Of a DNA stretch of 24,029 bases, positions 12,901 to 21,116 are shown one piece after another. Location: IMG/VR virus record IMGVR_UViG_3300030102_003782, positions 444-24,472 of that record; one strand, given 5' to 3'. A model generated the notes under the pieces. The model was not told the origin of the DNA, ran no database searches, and saw nothing but the letters and a program-made list of their open reading frames with translations. The stretch comes from a virus. Within the stretch, counting starts at the first letter, position 1. Each line of letters opens with the position of its first letter. A program made the position numbers and the translations under genes.

Positions 12901-14825
12901 TATAAATCTATGTCTACTATTGGCTGATATGAAGTCGCAGCAGTTGCAACATAAGGGGCAAAAGGATCATCTGCTAATACTGAATTTATACTACTTAATT
13001 TTGAAAGTATGGTATCAAAACCTCTTGAACCAAACTCAGGCGATTGCAAGAATCTCATTTCATCTTGTATATCTCCCTGTCTTGCACGGTTAGCTAATTG
13101 TAATTTTTCTAAAGATTTTTCTAGTTTAGTTATTGCAATATCTGGAGATTCATCAATTTTTATACCGCCAAACACATCTTTGATTATATCTCTATCTAAG
13201 TTTGAAATGGTTCTACCTGATTCTCCTAATATGTCTCTAATATTACCTTGCCTTACAACTTCAATTAATTTGTTAATTCTTGTTCTAGCAGATTGATCCT
13301 CAGGTCCTTCATCATAACCAAATAAAGCTTGTACCCTATCTCCAAGTTCAGCCATAAATCCAGGTATACCGCCTAAAGGCTCTCCTGTTTCTCTAGCTTT
13401 TTTAAATATAGATAATGCTTCTTGAACAAACCTTATACCTGCTCTACCGCCTTCGTATTCCTGAATTTTTAAATTAATATTTTGTCCAGAGTCTCTTAAT
13501 GCTTTTAAGTCAGTTGCTTTGAGAGCTGTTTTTGTAGCTCCTTCTGCTCTTGCTTTTGCTTCAGCAGCTTCTTTTTGTCTTCTTAAAGTTACTGCATCAG
13601 CAGCCCCACCTGCTAATCCTAAATCTACTCTACCTGTTTCAACTAATTTACCGCCTACTGCGCCAAGAAAGTCTAATGCTAAGTCAGGATCTACTAATGG
13701 TTTGTAAGTTTTAGCTACCTTTCTTTTTTCAACTTTAGGTTCCTCTTTCTTCGTAGGGTCAAAAGGTATATCTATCGTTTGTGTAGGATCAAAAATAGCA
13801 CTAGGTGTTTCTACAAAATCTTCTTCCTCAACTTGTTCTTCTATTGGCAATTCTTTTTTTACAGCATCTCCTAAATCACCTAATCTTTGTTGCATAATTT
13901 TATCTTCTGAAACTTCTTCAATCATTCCATAATTTTTTAATGCATTTGTAATATCTAATGTTTGATCTGTATAACTTCTTTCACCGGGCAATTCATCAGG
14001 CACTCCAAAAAAAGCAGTTTCAGTTACATAACCTAAATCTCCCGTAAAATTTTTAATTTTTCTTACAGCGTCTTGAAATAAAAAAGTAAAATTTGAAGGT
14101 GTCGTGGGACCACTACGTAACCTCTGCTCGATAGCTTCTGCTGATCTTGGAGCAGATTCAATAGCAAATATGTTGCCAGTTTCTCTTACGGCTTTTGATG
14201 CTTCTCCTAAAGCTTTGAGTAATCCAGGTTCTTCTAAAGATGCAAATTTATACAATATTTTAGATGCATCTTGACCAGCATCAAAAGTTTTATCTCCAAT
14301 AATTTGATAAATAAATTCAGGGCGTGCTTGTGGTGATCTACTATTTAACTGATTGATAAATTTATCAGTTAATGTAAAAACTTTTCCGCCTACGGTAAAT
14401 TGTTTTGATTCTAAAGGTATTCTGCTAGGAGACATTATAATTTGATCAAAAGACTCGCTACCTTTTAATGGCTCTTCTAAACTTGGTGTTGTGTTCAACA
14501 AATCACTAAAGTTATCTACGCCTGTAATATTTATATTACCTATACCGACAGGATCTACAGTAGGAACAGGTATGGCACTAGGTCTTGGAAACTCTAAGCT
14601 TGCAGCCATAACTTTAGGAGTTTCTTTACCCTCTACTATTTCTTCTACTTCTGCTAAAGATAATCCTGACACTCCAAATGAAGATGCATATTGGTTTACT
14701 GCATCAAATATTTCTCTTGCAGTTTTAGTCCCATCATTTAGATTTGCTGCATAAGCTTGTAAATTAACAGCAGGAGAGTCAGCCTGTCCTCCATTTTGAA
14801 ACATTCTTCTTTTTAATACACTCAT
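12900..14825 (-). CDS. Putative internal virion / ejection protein (641 aa)
   Basis: It starts with TAATG coupling to the upstream 361-aa gene (MSVLKRRMFQNGG). The first 320 residues mix Gln/Asn-rich and helical segments. A linker near 330-375 is rich in Glu, Pro and Lys (EEPKVEKRKVAKTYKP). The C-terminal half is mostly helix and includes LGESGRTISNLDRDI (533-547), a segment like one I associate with internal proteins of other marine phages, from memory. No enzymatic motif is seen. The order 361, 641, 1141 aa parallels the increasing sizes of T7 gp14, gp15 and gp16, so an inner-core or ejection role is the best inference. Confidence 0.55.
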   Translation of the reverse strand: MSVLKRRMFQNGGQADSPAVNLQAYAANLNDGTKTAREIFDAVNQYASSFGVSGLSLAEVEEIVEGKETPKVMAASLEFPRPSAIPVPTVDPVGIGNINITGVDNFSDLLNTTPSLEEPLKGSESFDQIIMSPSRIPLESKQFTVGGKVFTLTDKFINQLNSRSPQARPEFIYQIIGDKTFDAGQDASKILYKFASLEEPGLLKALGEASKAVRETGNIFAIESAPRSAEAIEQRLRSGPTTPSNFTFLFQDAVRKIKNFTGDLGYVTETAFFGVPDELPGERSYTDQTLDITNALKNYGMIEEVSEDKIMQQRLGDLGDAVKKELPIEEQVEEEDFVETPSAIFDPTQTIDIPFDPTKKEEPKVEKRKVAKTYKPLVDPDLALDFLGAVGGKLVETGRVDLGLAGGAADAVTLRRQKEAAEAKARAEGATKTALKATDLKALRDSGQNINLKIQEYEGGRAGIRFVQEALSIFKKARETGEPLGGIPGFMAELGDRVQALFGYDEGPEDQSARTRINKLIEVVRQGNIRDILGESGRTISNLDRDIIKDVFGGIKIDESPDIAITKLEKSLEKLQLANRARQGDIQDEMRFLQSPEFGSRGFDTILSKLSSINSVLADDPFAPYVATAATSYQPIVDIDL

Positions 14826-15910
14826 TATGCGTTCTGCGAATAAGGGTTTTCAGCCGTAGGTTTTCTTAAAGCAGCATACATGCTTAATCCAGCTCCTGCT
14901 CCTACTGCTGCAGGATCTCTTGGTATGCCGTAAGTAGTTTGCAATTGTCTTTGGCCAGTTCCTAAACCGAAGGTAGGTAATAAACCGCCAGCAGTTTTAA
15001 GAGTGTCCAAACCTAAATTTTGTTGTGCTGCCTGTTGTGCAAAAAGAGCATCTAACTGAGCTTGGTCTAAACCTCTCTGCAATTGTCCAAAAGAAGATAG
15101 ATTTCTTATATCTTCTGTTTGTCCTTTTCTTAATGCATCAGCTAAGTCTTTTTGCGAAGTAGCAGACGCTCTGAAAGCTCCTGCTTCAGCTGCTCCAAGA
15201 TCTCCTAATAAACTAGCAAGTCCTGTTTGAGCTGCTCTTGTACCTCTAAAATCTTCTCTAGCAGCATCTAAAGATTGCCTAAATCCACCAGATCTAATGT
15301 TGGCTAAACTTTCTGCTAATCCTCTACCTCTAGCTCTTTCTAAATCTTCTCTCTTTAATCTGCCTCTAGAACCAAAAGCAGACTCGCCTGCTCTTGAAAT
15401 GTCGTCTGCTAATAAAGCTTGATCCTCTACAGCAGCTCTTCTATTAAAATCATCTATTGTTCTTTGTATTACTTGTTCTTCAAATGGATCGTAGTATTGA
15501 TCTATCATGCTTGGATCAAATTCCATATCAGCAGCTCTTCTACCTATTTCTCTTGCTGCGGTTGTACCTTCTAACAAAGCTTCCAAACCTGAACCAAATT
15601 GTCTTTCGGCAGTTTCTAAAAATGGTCTAAAGGAATCTAAACCTTCTTGTTGTCTAGCTATAGCTTGTTGTTCTAGCTCACTAAGTCCCGCTACTTCTTT
15701 TAATGGAACACCAGATTGTAATCTCTGTTGCGTAATCTTTCTTAATTGATCAATAAAACCAGGTGTATCGGCAGAGCCAAAATATAGTTCTCTAATTAAA
15801 GGATCTACAGTAGTTAAGTTTTCTACTTGTGATGCAATTATAGGATCAACAGCTCGTTGATCGCTAAATGGAACGATATCGGAAGGGTTATTATAAAACT
15901 GTGCACTCAT
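14825..15910 (-). CDS. Putative internal virion protein, Ala/Arg-rich helical (361 aa)
   Basis: The ATG overlaps the upstream stop as ATGA. Residues about 40-290 are dominated by Ala, Arg, Glu, Gln and Leu in long amphipathic helices, with Arg-rich patches such as GSRGRLKREDLERARGRG. The C-terminus is short, Gly/Ala-rich and slightly hydrophobic (GAGAGLSMYAALR). No signal peptide or membrane helix is clear. Such proteins are common just before the large ejection proteins in marine podovirus genomes. The specific family is unnamed here, and a scaffold or tail-adaptor role cannot be excluded. Confidence 0.5.
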   Translation of the reverse strand: MSAQFYNNPSDIVPFSDQRAVDPIIASQVENLTTVDPLIRELYFGSADTPGFIDQLRKITQQRLQSGVPLKEVAGLSELEQQAIARQQEGLDSFRPFLETAERQFGSGLEALLEGTTAAREIGRRAADMEFDPSMIDQYYDPFEEQVIQRTIDDFNRRAAVEDQALLADDISRAGESAFGSRGRLKREDLERARGRGLAESLANIRSGGFRQSLDAAREDFRGTRAAQTGLASLLGDLGAAEAGAFRASATSQKDLADALRKGQTEDIRNLSSFGQLQRGLDQAQLDALFAQQAAQQNLGLDTLKTAGGLLPTFGLGTGQRQLQTTYGIPRDPAAVGAGAGLSMYAALRKPTAENPYSQNA

Positions 15911-17232
15911 GCGAACCTCTCAAAATGTTTCATTAATTTCATCATATTAGCTGCGCCTTTCTTTCTGTTTGGTTTACCGTTTGGTATTAATTCTAAACCA
16001 ACTTTTGATTTTGTAATTTTAAATCCTCCTGCTCCGTTGTTAGCTTTCGCAGTCATAACAAACTCGCCATCACTTAACATAGCTGGTATATCATCTGAGG
16101 TTCCTGTACCTGGACCTATTGATTCCCCACCACCTCGCATATCTAGTTCAGCTATACCACCTTCAGCAAAACCAAGATCAAAACCTCTAGAATAAGGTTG
16201 TGGTTCTGGTCTTAAATCTCTTATATCTTTTTGACCAAACTGATATTTCTTAGCTTCTTTCTCTGCTAACTTACCGTAGGCAGTAGATAAAGCTAACAAA
16301 GCAGGATCTATATTTGAAATAGATCCAAAGAAGGTATCTTTAAGAACATCACCTAAACCTTTTTTTGTTGCTTCTGCAGCGTCTTCTGCAAGTGAATAAT
16401 CAGAAATGGTTGGTACATAACCAGCTGCTGATAAATCAGAAAAACTTGGTTGTGTTGGAACGCTACCTACTACCTTCATAACTTCATCAACTTCGCCACC
16501 TATTAAAGATTCAGCTCCTGATGCATCTGTAGTTGGAGACATAGTGCCTTGTTGTACCACATCTGTGCCAGTCATAGCGGGTTGATTGCCTGATGTAAGC
16601 TCTGTAGTAACATTTCTTTTGTCTAATAAAGTTTGCATTTCAGGACTAACACTAGCTCCTGCTTTTACGCCCTCTGCAAAACCAACCCCATCTTTTACAC
16701 CTTTTATACCGCTTGCAATAGTTGCCATAGCAGCAGCAGACGCAGCTCCTTTGGCTCCTTCAGTAAGTACGTCTTTTGGCTTCTGTCCACCTAAAAATGA
16801 TCCTGCGGCGGCTCCTATACCACCCGCAGCGGCGGCAGCTCCTATCGCAGTACCACCCATAGCTAAAACAAATGGAGCAGCAAACGGCAATCCTACTGCA
16901 AGTCCTACTGCAGCTATCGGAGCTATTTTCTTACCTAACTTCTTTAATTTCTTTGATACGCTGCCTTTAATACCTAAGGCTCTTTTTAAACTAAATCCGT
17001 ATTCAGGCAGTCCTGTAATAGGATTAATAGAAGCAGAATCTGAACCTACAAAAAATGAATCAAAATCATCATAACCTTTGTCCTCTAATTTCTTTTTAAG
17101 GGACATGAGCAGTTTGTTGTCTAGTATATCAGGCGGTAAAACCATCTCGCCTGTAGCCACATGAGCTAACGTATCGTCTTCAAATCTTCCTAATGTAGCT
17201 ATACCTTTTAAATTTTCTCTTAATTCTTGCAT
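15907..17232 (-). CDS. Virion-associated protein with membrane-active core and paired GE-V motifs (441 aa)
   Basis: The protein has short similar motifs at both ends: LAHVATGEMVLPP (23-34) and PAMLSDGEFVMTAKA (384-398). Between them, about 104-148 is a continuous hydrophobic Gly/Ala stretch (VGLAVGLPFAAPFVLAMGGT). That is followed by low-complexity Ser/Thr/Gly sequence. The end is basic (KPNRKKGAANMMKLMKHF). GGGESIGPGTGTSDDIP precedes the second motif. DGEFVM segments of this type recur in phage structural proteins I recall, with no assigned function. The hydrophobic core suits insertion into host membranes during ejection. Four bases separate it from the upstream gene's stop at 17237. Confidence 0.5.
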   Translation of the reverse strand: MQELRENLKGIATLGRFEDDTLAHVATGEMVLPPDILDNKLLMSLKKKLEDKGYDDFDSFFVGSDSASINPITGLPEYGFSLKRALGIKGSVSKKLKKLGKKIAPIAAVGLAVGLPFAAPFVLAMGGTAIGAAAAAGGIGAAAGSFLGGQKPKDVLTEGAKGAASAAAMATIASGIKGVKDGVGFAEGVKAGASVSPEMQTLLDKRNVTTELTSGNQPAMTGTDVVQQGTMSPTTDASGAESLIGGEVDEVMKVVGSVPTQPSFSDLSAAGYVPTISDYSLAEDAAEATKKGLGDVLKDTFFGSISNIDPALLALSTAYGKLAEKEAKKYQFGQKDIRDLRPEPQPYSRGFDLGFAEGGIAELDMRGGGESIGPGTGTSDDIPAMLSDGEFVMTAKANNGAGGFKITKSKVGLELIPNGKPNRKKGAANMMKLMKHFERFA

Positions 17233-17236
17233 ATCA

Positions 17237-17569
17237 TCATGAAATTGTAATTGTTACTGCTCCTAAAGAGGAGGTTATAAATGCAGGAAACTTAACATTC
17301 TCGTTAGTTACTGTAAGTAAGGCGAAGGGAGTGCTTAAATTAACAAACTCTACCCCATCGAATAATTGTAGGCTGTTAGTAGTTGTGTTAAAAATCAACG
17401 AACCTTCGTTGAAGTTTAGCTCATCTCTTTCAGCTTCTGTTAATTGTAGCGTATTGTTTGGGTCAAAACTACCTAAGTTGATCTCTAAAATACGAACTAA
17501 TCTATTGAATAATTCAGGAGTTACCTCATTACTAGCTAAAGGTAATCTTGTAGTTAATAGCTTTGACAT
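17237..17569 (-). CDS. Small tail/fibre-like structural protein (110 aa)
   Basis: It starts with TAATG coupling to the gp10-like gene. The segment EGSLIFNTTTNSLQLFDGVE (55-74) is the short beta-hairpin text common in phage tail fibres and collar proteins, where a field is written as beta strands around Asn-Ser-Leu-Gln. The N-terminal half is helical, and the C-terminus is a beta-rich tail (TSSLGAVTITIS). It may be an adaptor or fibre-attachment protein. No catalytic residue is visible. Confidence 0.5.
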   Translation of the reverse strand: MSKLLTTRLPLASNEVTPELFNRLVRILEINLGSFDPNNTLQLTEAERDELNFNEGSLIFNTTTNSLQLFDGVEFVNLSTPFALLTVTNENVKFPAFITSSLGAVTITIS

Positions 17570-19464
17570 TACCTTCTACCATCAGGTCTTAAATCTAATC
17601 TAGTAGATCCAAACCTCCAACCAACTCCAACATTAGTATCATCTCCATCATTTGATGCTATTCGTATGACTGCTTGTCTACCTCTAGCTCTTATGTGTGA
17701 TTGTTGAGTAGTGGGATTTATAGTTGATGTGCTTGCCGTTGATAGAGTGTCGCCAGGAAAGTTTCTAGTTTTAGTAATTATATTTACCGTAGAGTTAGCG
17801 TCTGTATCTAAAAATTTTATGTCAGGTATTAGCCTTCTCATAAATACAAACTGATCGCCGTCACCTATATCAAAATCTGATGATTCAATAAATACGTTAG
17901 TCATCTCAGAACCATCATCATCAAACCCATCTTCATGCTCGTATAAATAACCACCTGATACAGCTTGCGGGTAACTTTCTATACCAGCATCTAACCAAGC
18001 TGTTCTTGATAATTGTCCGTAGTACCAAATGTTATCTCTATAATTAAATATTACATATCTATCTATCTCTGAAGAACTAGCAGAAGGATAGTACCAACCA
18101 ACTTCAGAATGTTTATTATTGGTGAATGCTTGAACTTTATAAATTTGTGCGTCATTTATATCGCTAAAAACGTAATTTTTAACCGTACAAGGCAGCTCTG
18201 CTACGGTACCGTTGTAAGTGTAAAAAGAATCGTAAGACATAAAATAAACACCATCAGGAGCTGTTACTGCTGCTTTAGGTCCAACCAATCCTGTTGATTC
18301 GTTAATTAAATTTAAAGCAAATGTAAATGGAGGACCTACAAACTGCATGTTATAAACAGAGGTATCAGTAAATATTATAATCTCTTGTCTTGACTTAACT
18401 GCTCCCATAATCTGAGATCCAGAAGATAATCTTAACGAACCCGCAGTATTAGTTAGCTTAGGCTCAAACTCTAATAAATTCTCTTGATCACTAAAAGCAA
18501 TAAACATAGGATCTATAGCTTGAGTTCTTGCTGTACCAGCTGCGTTCAAAGGATCTGCCCCAAGAACAATTAAATGCCTATCAACTTCCGAAGTTAAAAC
18601 CTGTAGCCCTAAAGTTGGTACAAGATTTGCTCCTGTAATACCTGAAAGTTCTTGACCTCTTTTAGTATTTTCTGAAGACGCTGCACTACTAGGTAAACCG
18701 ACACTTTGATCCCATCTATAGATACCACCTCCTCTTACGTTGAAAACTAAATCTTCGCCGTAATTATCATGCGTATATATTCTAAGTTGGTTTGTTGCTG
18801 ATAAAGGAGTTGAAGAACCCCAACCGCCTGATCCCCAAGCGCCTACACCCCAACCAGTAGATTGCACAAATACATCAAGACCTGTATTTATTTGATAGTA
18901 GCCATCAACGCCTGCTCCACCATTACCTGAATCACTAGAATTTGCTGTTACTGTACTACCTGATGTGTCTTTAGCTATAATTTTGTATGAGTCACCATCA
19001 ACAATAGAGGCGATTTGATACTCCTGATTTAATACAGTTGCAGTAATGTTACCACCTAACGACACAGCGCCTTCAATACTAACAAAGTCATTTTGTACCG
19101 CTCCATGACCTGTATCTGATACTGTTAATTCTGATGAGCCATTTGTAGCAGAGAAGGTTATGCTATTTGTGCTTTCCTTTCTTATTGGGGTTATATCTGA
19201 GAAACTTGCATTATTCTCTACCACATAATATTTAAAATGCGTACCAACACCTAAAAATTTTGTACCAGCCAAAGATATCCAATTGTGTAAAGCCCTAGCA
19301 GTCCCTTGGTATGCTTCATTTATAAGTTTTGACCAACCTCCAAACTTCTCTGGCCTACCCATACGAAATCTAACTAAATTGCAATCAAACCATCCGCCCT
19401 CATTATCATATGCGGTTCCTTCTCTATTTATGCCTGGTCTGAACTCTTGTCTTTGTAGTGTCAT
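17569..19464 (-). CDS. gp10-like DNA-stabilisation / tail-hub protein (631 aa)
   Basis: The N-terminus (FRPGINREGTAYDNEGGWFD, then NLVRFRMGRPEKFGGW to about 44) matches the entry segment of phage packaged-DNA stabilisation proteins of the P22 gp10 type. These close the portal after packaging and build the tail hub. The rest is beta-rich with many Gly, Asn, Ser and Tyr and repeated short strands, which fits beta-propeller or beta-sandwich folding. Its start lies inside the nuclease gene, a 41-bp overlap that is unusual in this operon, and its ribosome site is weak (AGAAA). It may therefore rely on translation of the upstream gene. The gp10 assignment is by pattern, not alignment. Confidence 0.6.
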   Translation of the reverse strand: MTLQRQEFRPGINREGTAYDNEGGWFDCNLVRFRMGRPEKFGGWSKLINEAYQGTARALHNWISLAGTKFLGVGTHFKYYVVENNASFSDITPIRKESTNSITFSATNGSSELTVSDTGHGAVQNDFVSIEGAVSLGGNITATVLNQEYQIASIVDGDSYKIIAKDTSGSTVTANSSDSGNGGAGVDGYYQINTGLDVFVQSTGWGVGAWGSGGWGSSTPLSATNQLRIYTHDNYGEDLVFNVRGGGIYRWDQSVGLPSSAASSENTKRGQELSGITGANLVPTLGLQVLTSEVDRHLIVLGADPLNAAGTARTQAIDPMFIAFSDQENLLEFEPKLTNTAGSLRLSSGSQIMGAVKSRQEIIIFTDTSVYNMQFVGPPFTFALNLINESTGLVGPKAAVTAPDGVYFMSYDSFYTYNGTVAELPCTVKNYVFSDINDAQIYKVQAFTNNKHSEVGWYYPSASSSEIDRYVIFNYRDNIWYYGQLSRTAWLDAGIESYPQAVSGGYLYEHEDGFDDDGSEMTNVFIESSDFDIGDGDQFVFMRRLIPDIKFLDTDANSTVNIITKTRNFPGDTLSTASTSTINPTTQQSHIRARGRQAVIRIASNDGDDTNVGVGWRFGSTRLDLRPDGRR

Positions 19465-19885
19465 TTGTTTCTAATAAAAGTTGTTCAAGAGATTGATTTA
19501 AACTCTGTAAAGTATCTACTTGCTCTAAGTATTCTACCTTTTTATTAAAAGTTTTTGTCAAATTCCTGTTTGGAACAAAAACAACTTTATCTATCATAAG
19601 TGCTACAAATGCAAAAATATCAACTTCATCAGATGCGTAAATCCTTTTAGATACTTTGTTTGTTTGTTTTTTTGCTATATCCCAACGACACCAAAGATCT
19701 TTTTTCTTTAAAGATGTAGCATTCGTAGTTTTTACCTGTATTTTGTAGTTTATGTGATCCTTAACAACTAAAAAATCAAACCTACTGCTTGCTTCTGCAA
19801 AGTAAATGTCGTCAAAAACTCTAGACAAATAACTTGCCGCTAGAAACTCTCCTGACCTACCAATCATTATATTTTGGGGGGTCAT
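19424..19885 (-). CDS. PD-(D/E)XK (QxK-type) nuclease-like protein inside the late operon
   Basis: The 153-aa protein begins GRSGEFLAASYL, with E13 in a first helix. It continues ASSRFDFLVV (D37) and YKIQVKTT (Q50-V-K52), giving the E...D...QxK order of PD-(D/E)XK nucleases of the intron-endonuclease/resolvase group (PDDEXK_5-like). The start has AGGAGG only three bases from ATG 19885, which is rather close. The C-terminus is Gln/Leu-rich and lies over the gp10-like gene's start. A nuclease between lysis and tail genes is out of its expected place. It may be a resolvase that clears branched DNA before packaging, or a mobile nuclease captured by the operon. Activity is untested. Confidence 0.65.
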   Translation of the reverse strand: MTPQNIMIGRSGEFLAASYLSRVFDDIYFAEASSRFDFLVVKDHINYKIQVKTTNATSLKKKDLWCRWDIAKKQTNKVSKRIYASDEVDIFAFVALMIDKVVFVPNRNLTKTFNKKVEYLEQVDTLQSLNQSLEQLLLETNDTTKTRVQTRHK

Positions 19886-19896
19886 GCGCCTCCTGT

Positions 19897-20094
19897 TTAA
19901 AATAAGCTCTTATAAACTATAGGTAAAAGCAAGCTTATAATAATACCTGCTATCCACCATAATCTTTGTGAATTTACAGATATCATACTTTCTAATCTAT
20001 CAAATCTTTCGTAAGCATGAGTCCATCTTTCTGAACATACTTTTTCATGAGTTTCTAGTTGGTTGGCTACTTCTTTGACGGTAGATCTAGACAT
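19897..20094 (-). CDS. Small lysis-cassette membrane protein (coiled coil plus C-terminal TM, 65 aa)
   Basis: The preferred start is ATG 20094, in TAATG overlap with the endolysin stop; ATG 20106 would add four residues. Residues 1-42 form a charged helix with heptad character (EVANQLETHEKVCSERW), and 46-65 form one strongly hydrophobic helix ending at the C-terminus. This architecture resembles XhlA-type hemolysin or holin-associated proteins, which sit on the inner membrane and assist lysis. A spanin role is less likely because no signal peptide or lipobox is seen. It follows the endolysin and holin, completing the lysis cassette. Confidence 0.6.
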   Translation of the reverse strand: MSRSTVKEVANQLETHEKVCSERWTHAYERFDRLESMISVNSQRLWWIAGIIISLLLPIVYKSLF

Positions 20095-20465
20095 TAATAA
20101 CTCCATATAGTAGGTCTCTGCTTACCATGATTAACCTCTGCAATATCTAAATGTATGAAGCGACCTTGCCCTTTTTGGTTTACTCCTATACCTGTAAAGC
20201 CATGTTTAGGAGCGGTAGCAACTATTTTGTAAGCTTGTTCTCCATGCGACAAAATATCTACAGCAAACCCCATAGCGTGTGTGCCAGGTTTACTTTTATT
20301 TACTTCATTAGGATGTTCAGGACACCTATAACCAGAGGTAATTACAAAAGGAAACCCTAGTTCAGTTCTCAAACTTTGTAATTTATCTACTAAATTGTGG
20401 CTTATTAAATTTTTGCCACAATGTCTACAAGCAAATTCGTCTAAGTTAAAATTTTCCCAAGTCAT
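20094..20465 (-). CDS. Endolysin, M15-family zinc peptidase
   Basis: The 123-aa enzyme should cleave peptidoglycan peptides during lysis. Typical M15 text is seen: SGYRCPEHP (44-52), the zinc ligands H63 and D70 within GTHAMGFAVDI (61-71), and HLD (105-107) with H105. CRHC (13-16) near the N-terminus also occurs in phage M15 relatives. No signal peptide is present, so release depends on the holin encoded just upstream. The starts are coupled: its TAATG follows the holin stop and its own stop overlaps the next ATG. The D-Ala-D-Ala or L-Ala-D-Glu specificity cannot be told from sequence. Confidence 0.85.
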   Translation of the reverse strand: MTWENFNLDEFACRHCGKNLISHNLVDKLQSLRTELGFPFVITSGYRCPEHPNEVNKSKPGTHAMGFAVDILSHGEQAYKIVATAPKHGFTGIGVNQKGQGRFIHLDIAEVNHGKQRPTIWSY

Positions 20466-20863
20466 TAGTTTCCTTTTGTCACTTTTTCTTTCTTTTCATA
20501 AGTTCTAAGGCCAGCCATTCCTAACATAGCCATCAATATTGTCGATAATTGACTAAACTCAAACTCAGGTAAATCAACTTGTATACCTGCTATTCCAATA
20601 GCAAACTGAATCATAGGCGCAAGTATAAAATGATAAAGCATAGCTAAACTACATACCCAACCAACACTCGGTCTCCAGCCAGCTACAAACCAACTTTTAC
20701 TTGCAGCTTCAATCTTGTTTACCTCTATTTGGGCAAGGTTAGCAGTTTGTAATTGTGTCTTGAGTTCATGCTCAAGTTTCATTTTTAAATTCTTATCTGC
20801 AACAAATTTATTTAAAACATTTCCCGCTATACCAACTACTGAATTTGTTATTGGATCTGCCAT
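20465..20863 (-). CDS. Holin, GTA_holin_3TM-like
   Basis: This 132-aa protein has a helical N-terminus (about 10-55), then the family hallmark GWRPSVGW (62-69). Hydrophobic helices follow at about 66-93 and 105-120, and a charged tail EKKEKVTKGN. The WRP motif before the membrane helices is typical of gene-transfer-agent and phage holins. It would open the inner membrane and let the M15 endolysin reach the wall. It is tightly coupled: the start follows the upstream small membrane gene with GAGG in front, and the stop forms TAATG with the endolysin. The number of membrane passes (two or three) is uncertain. Confidence 0.75.
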   Translation of the reverse strand: MADPITNSVVGIAGNVLNKFVADKNLKMKLEHELKTQLQTANLAQIEVNKIEAASKSWFVAGWRPSVGWVCSLAMLYHFILAPMIQFAIGIAGIQVDLPEFEFSQLSTILMAMLGMAGLRTYEKKEKVTKGN

Positions 20864-20865
20864 TT

Positions 20866-21036
20866 TTACCTCAAGTTTGATGCACTAAAAACTAATACCA
20901 AAACTATCAAACAAAATAATCCTATTGAGCCAAACATCTTGTATGCTTCTAACCTTTTAGCCTTTTTTCTAGCTTCTATATCAGCTTTACTAGGTCTGCC
21001 TCTTCTTGCGTATTTAAAAGGTTTTGCTTTAGCCAT
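20866..21036 (-). CDS. Small AT-hook-like, tail-anchored membrane protein (56 aa)
   Basis: The preferred start is ATG 21036, which has GAGGAAGAG in front and follows the 25-aa ORF stop by one base; an ATG at 21054 would overlap that ORF. The N-terminal half is basic (KPFKYARRGRPSKADIEARKK) and contains RRGRP, the core of AT-hook DNA-binding motifs. The C-terminal half is one hydrophobic helix (about 37-54, SIGLFCLIVLVLVFS). The combination of a basic, possibly DNA-binding face with a membrane anchor is odd. It sits immediately before the holin, so an accessory lysis role is the simplest reading; GRPSK may also be plain positive charge. Confidence 0.6.
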   Translation of the reverse strand: MAKAKPFKYARRGRPSKADIEARKKAKRLEAYKMFGSIGLFCLIVLVLVFSASNLR

Positions 21037-21037
21037 T

Positions 21038-21115
21038 TTACTCTTCCTCATCATATTCTGGATCGTAATTAGTTACTTTGTATAACCCATCATAATGTAC
21101 GTTTTCATTTTCCAT
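21038..21115 (-). CDS. 25-aa acidic micro-ORF between tail and lysis genes
   Basis: The minus-strand ATG 21115 lies one base past the stop of the tail gene. It reads MENENVHYDGLYKVTNYDPE then YDEEE and stops at 21038, one base before the next start. Both junctions are exactly the spacing used by neighbouring genes, which favours a real gene despite its length. The Shine-Dalgarno before it is weak, but it could be reached by reinitiation. The product is very acidic with four Tyr. It might only be a leader that passes ribosomes to the membrane protein. Confidence 0.5.
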   Translation of the reverse strand: MENENVHYDGLYKVTNYDPEYDEEE

Positions 21116-21116
21116 G

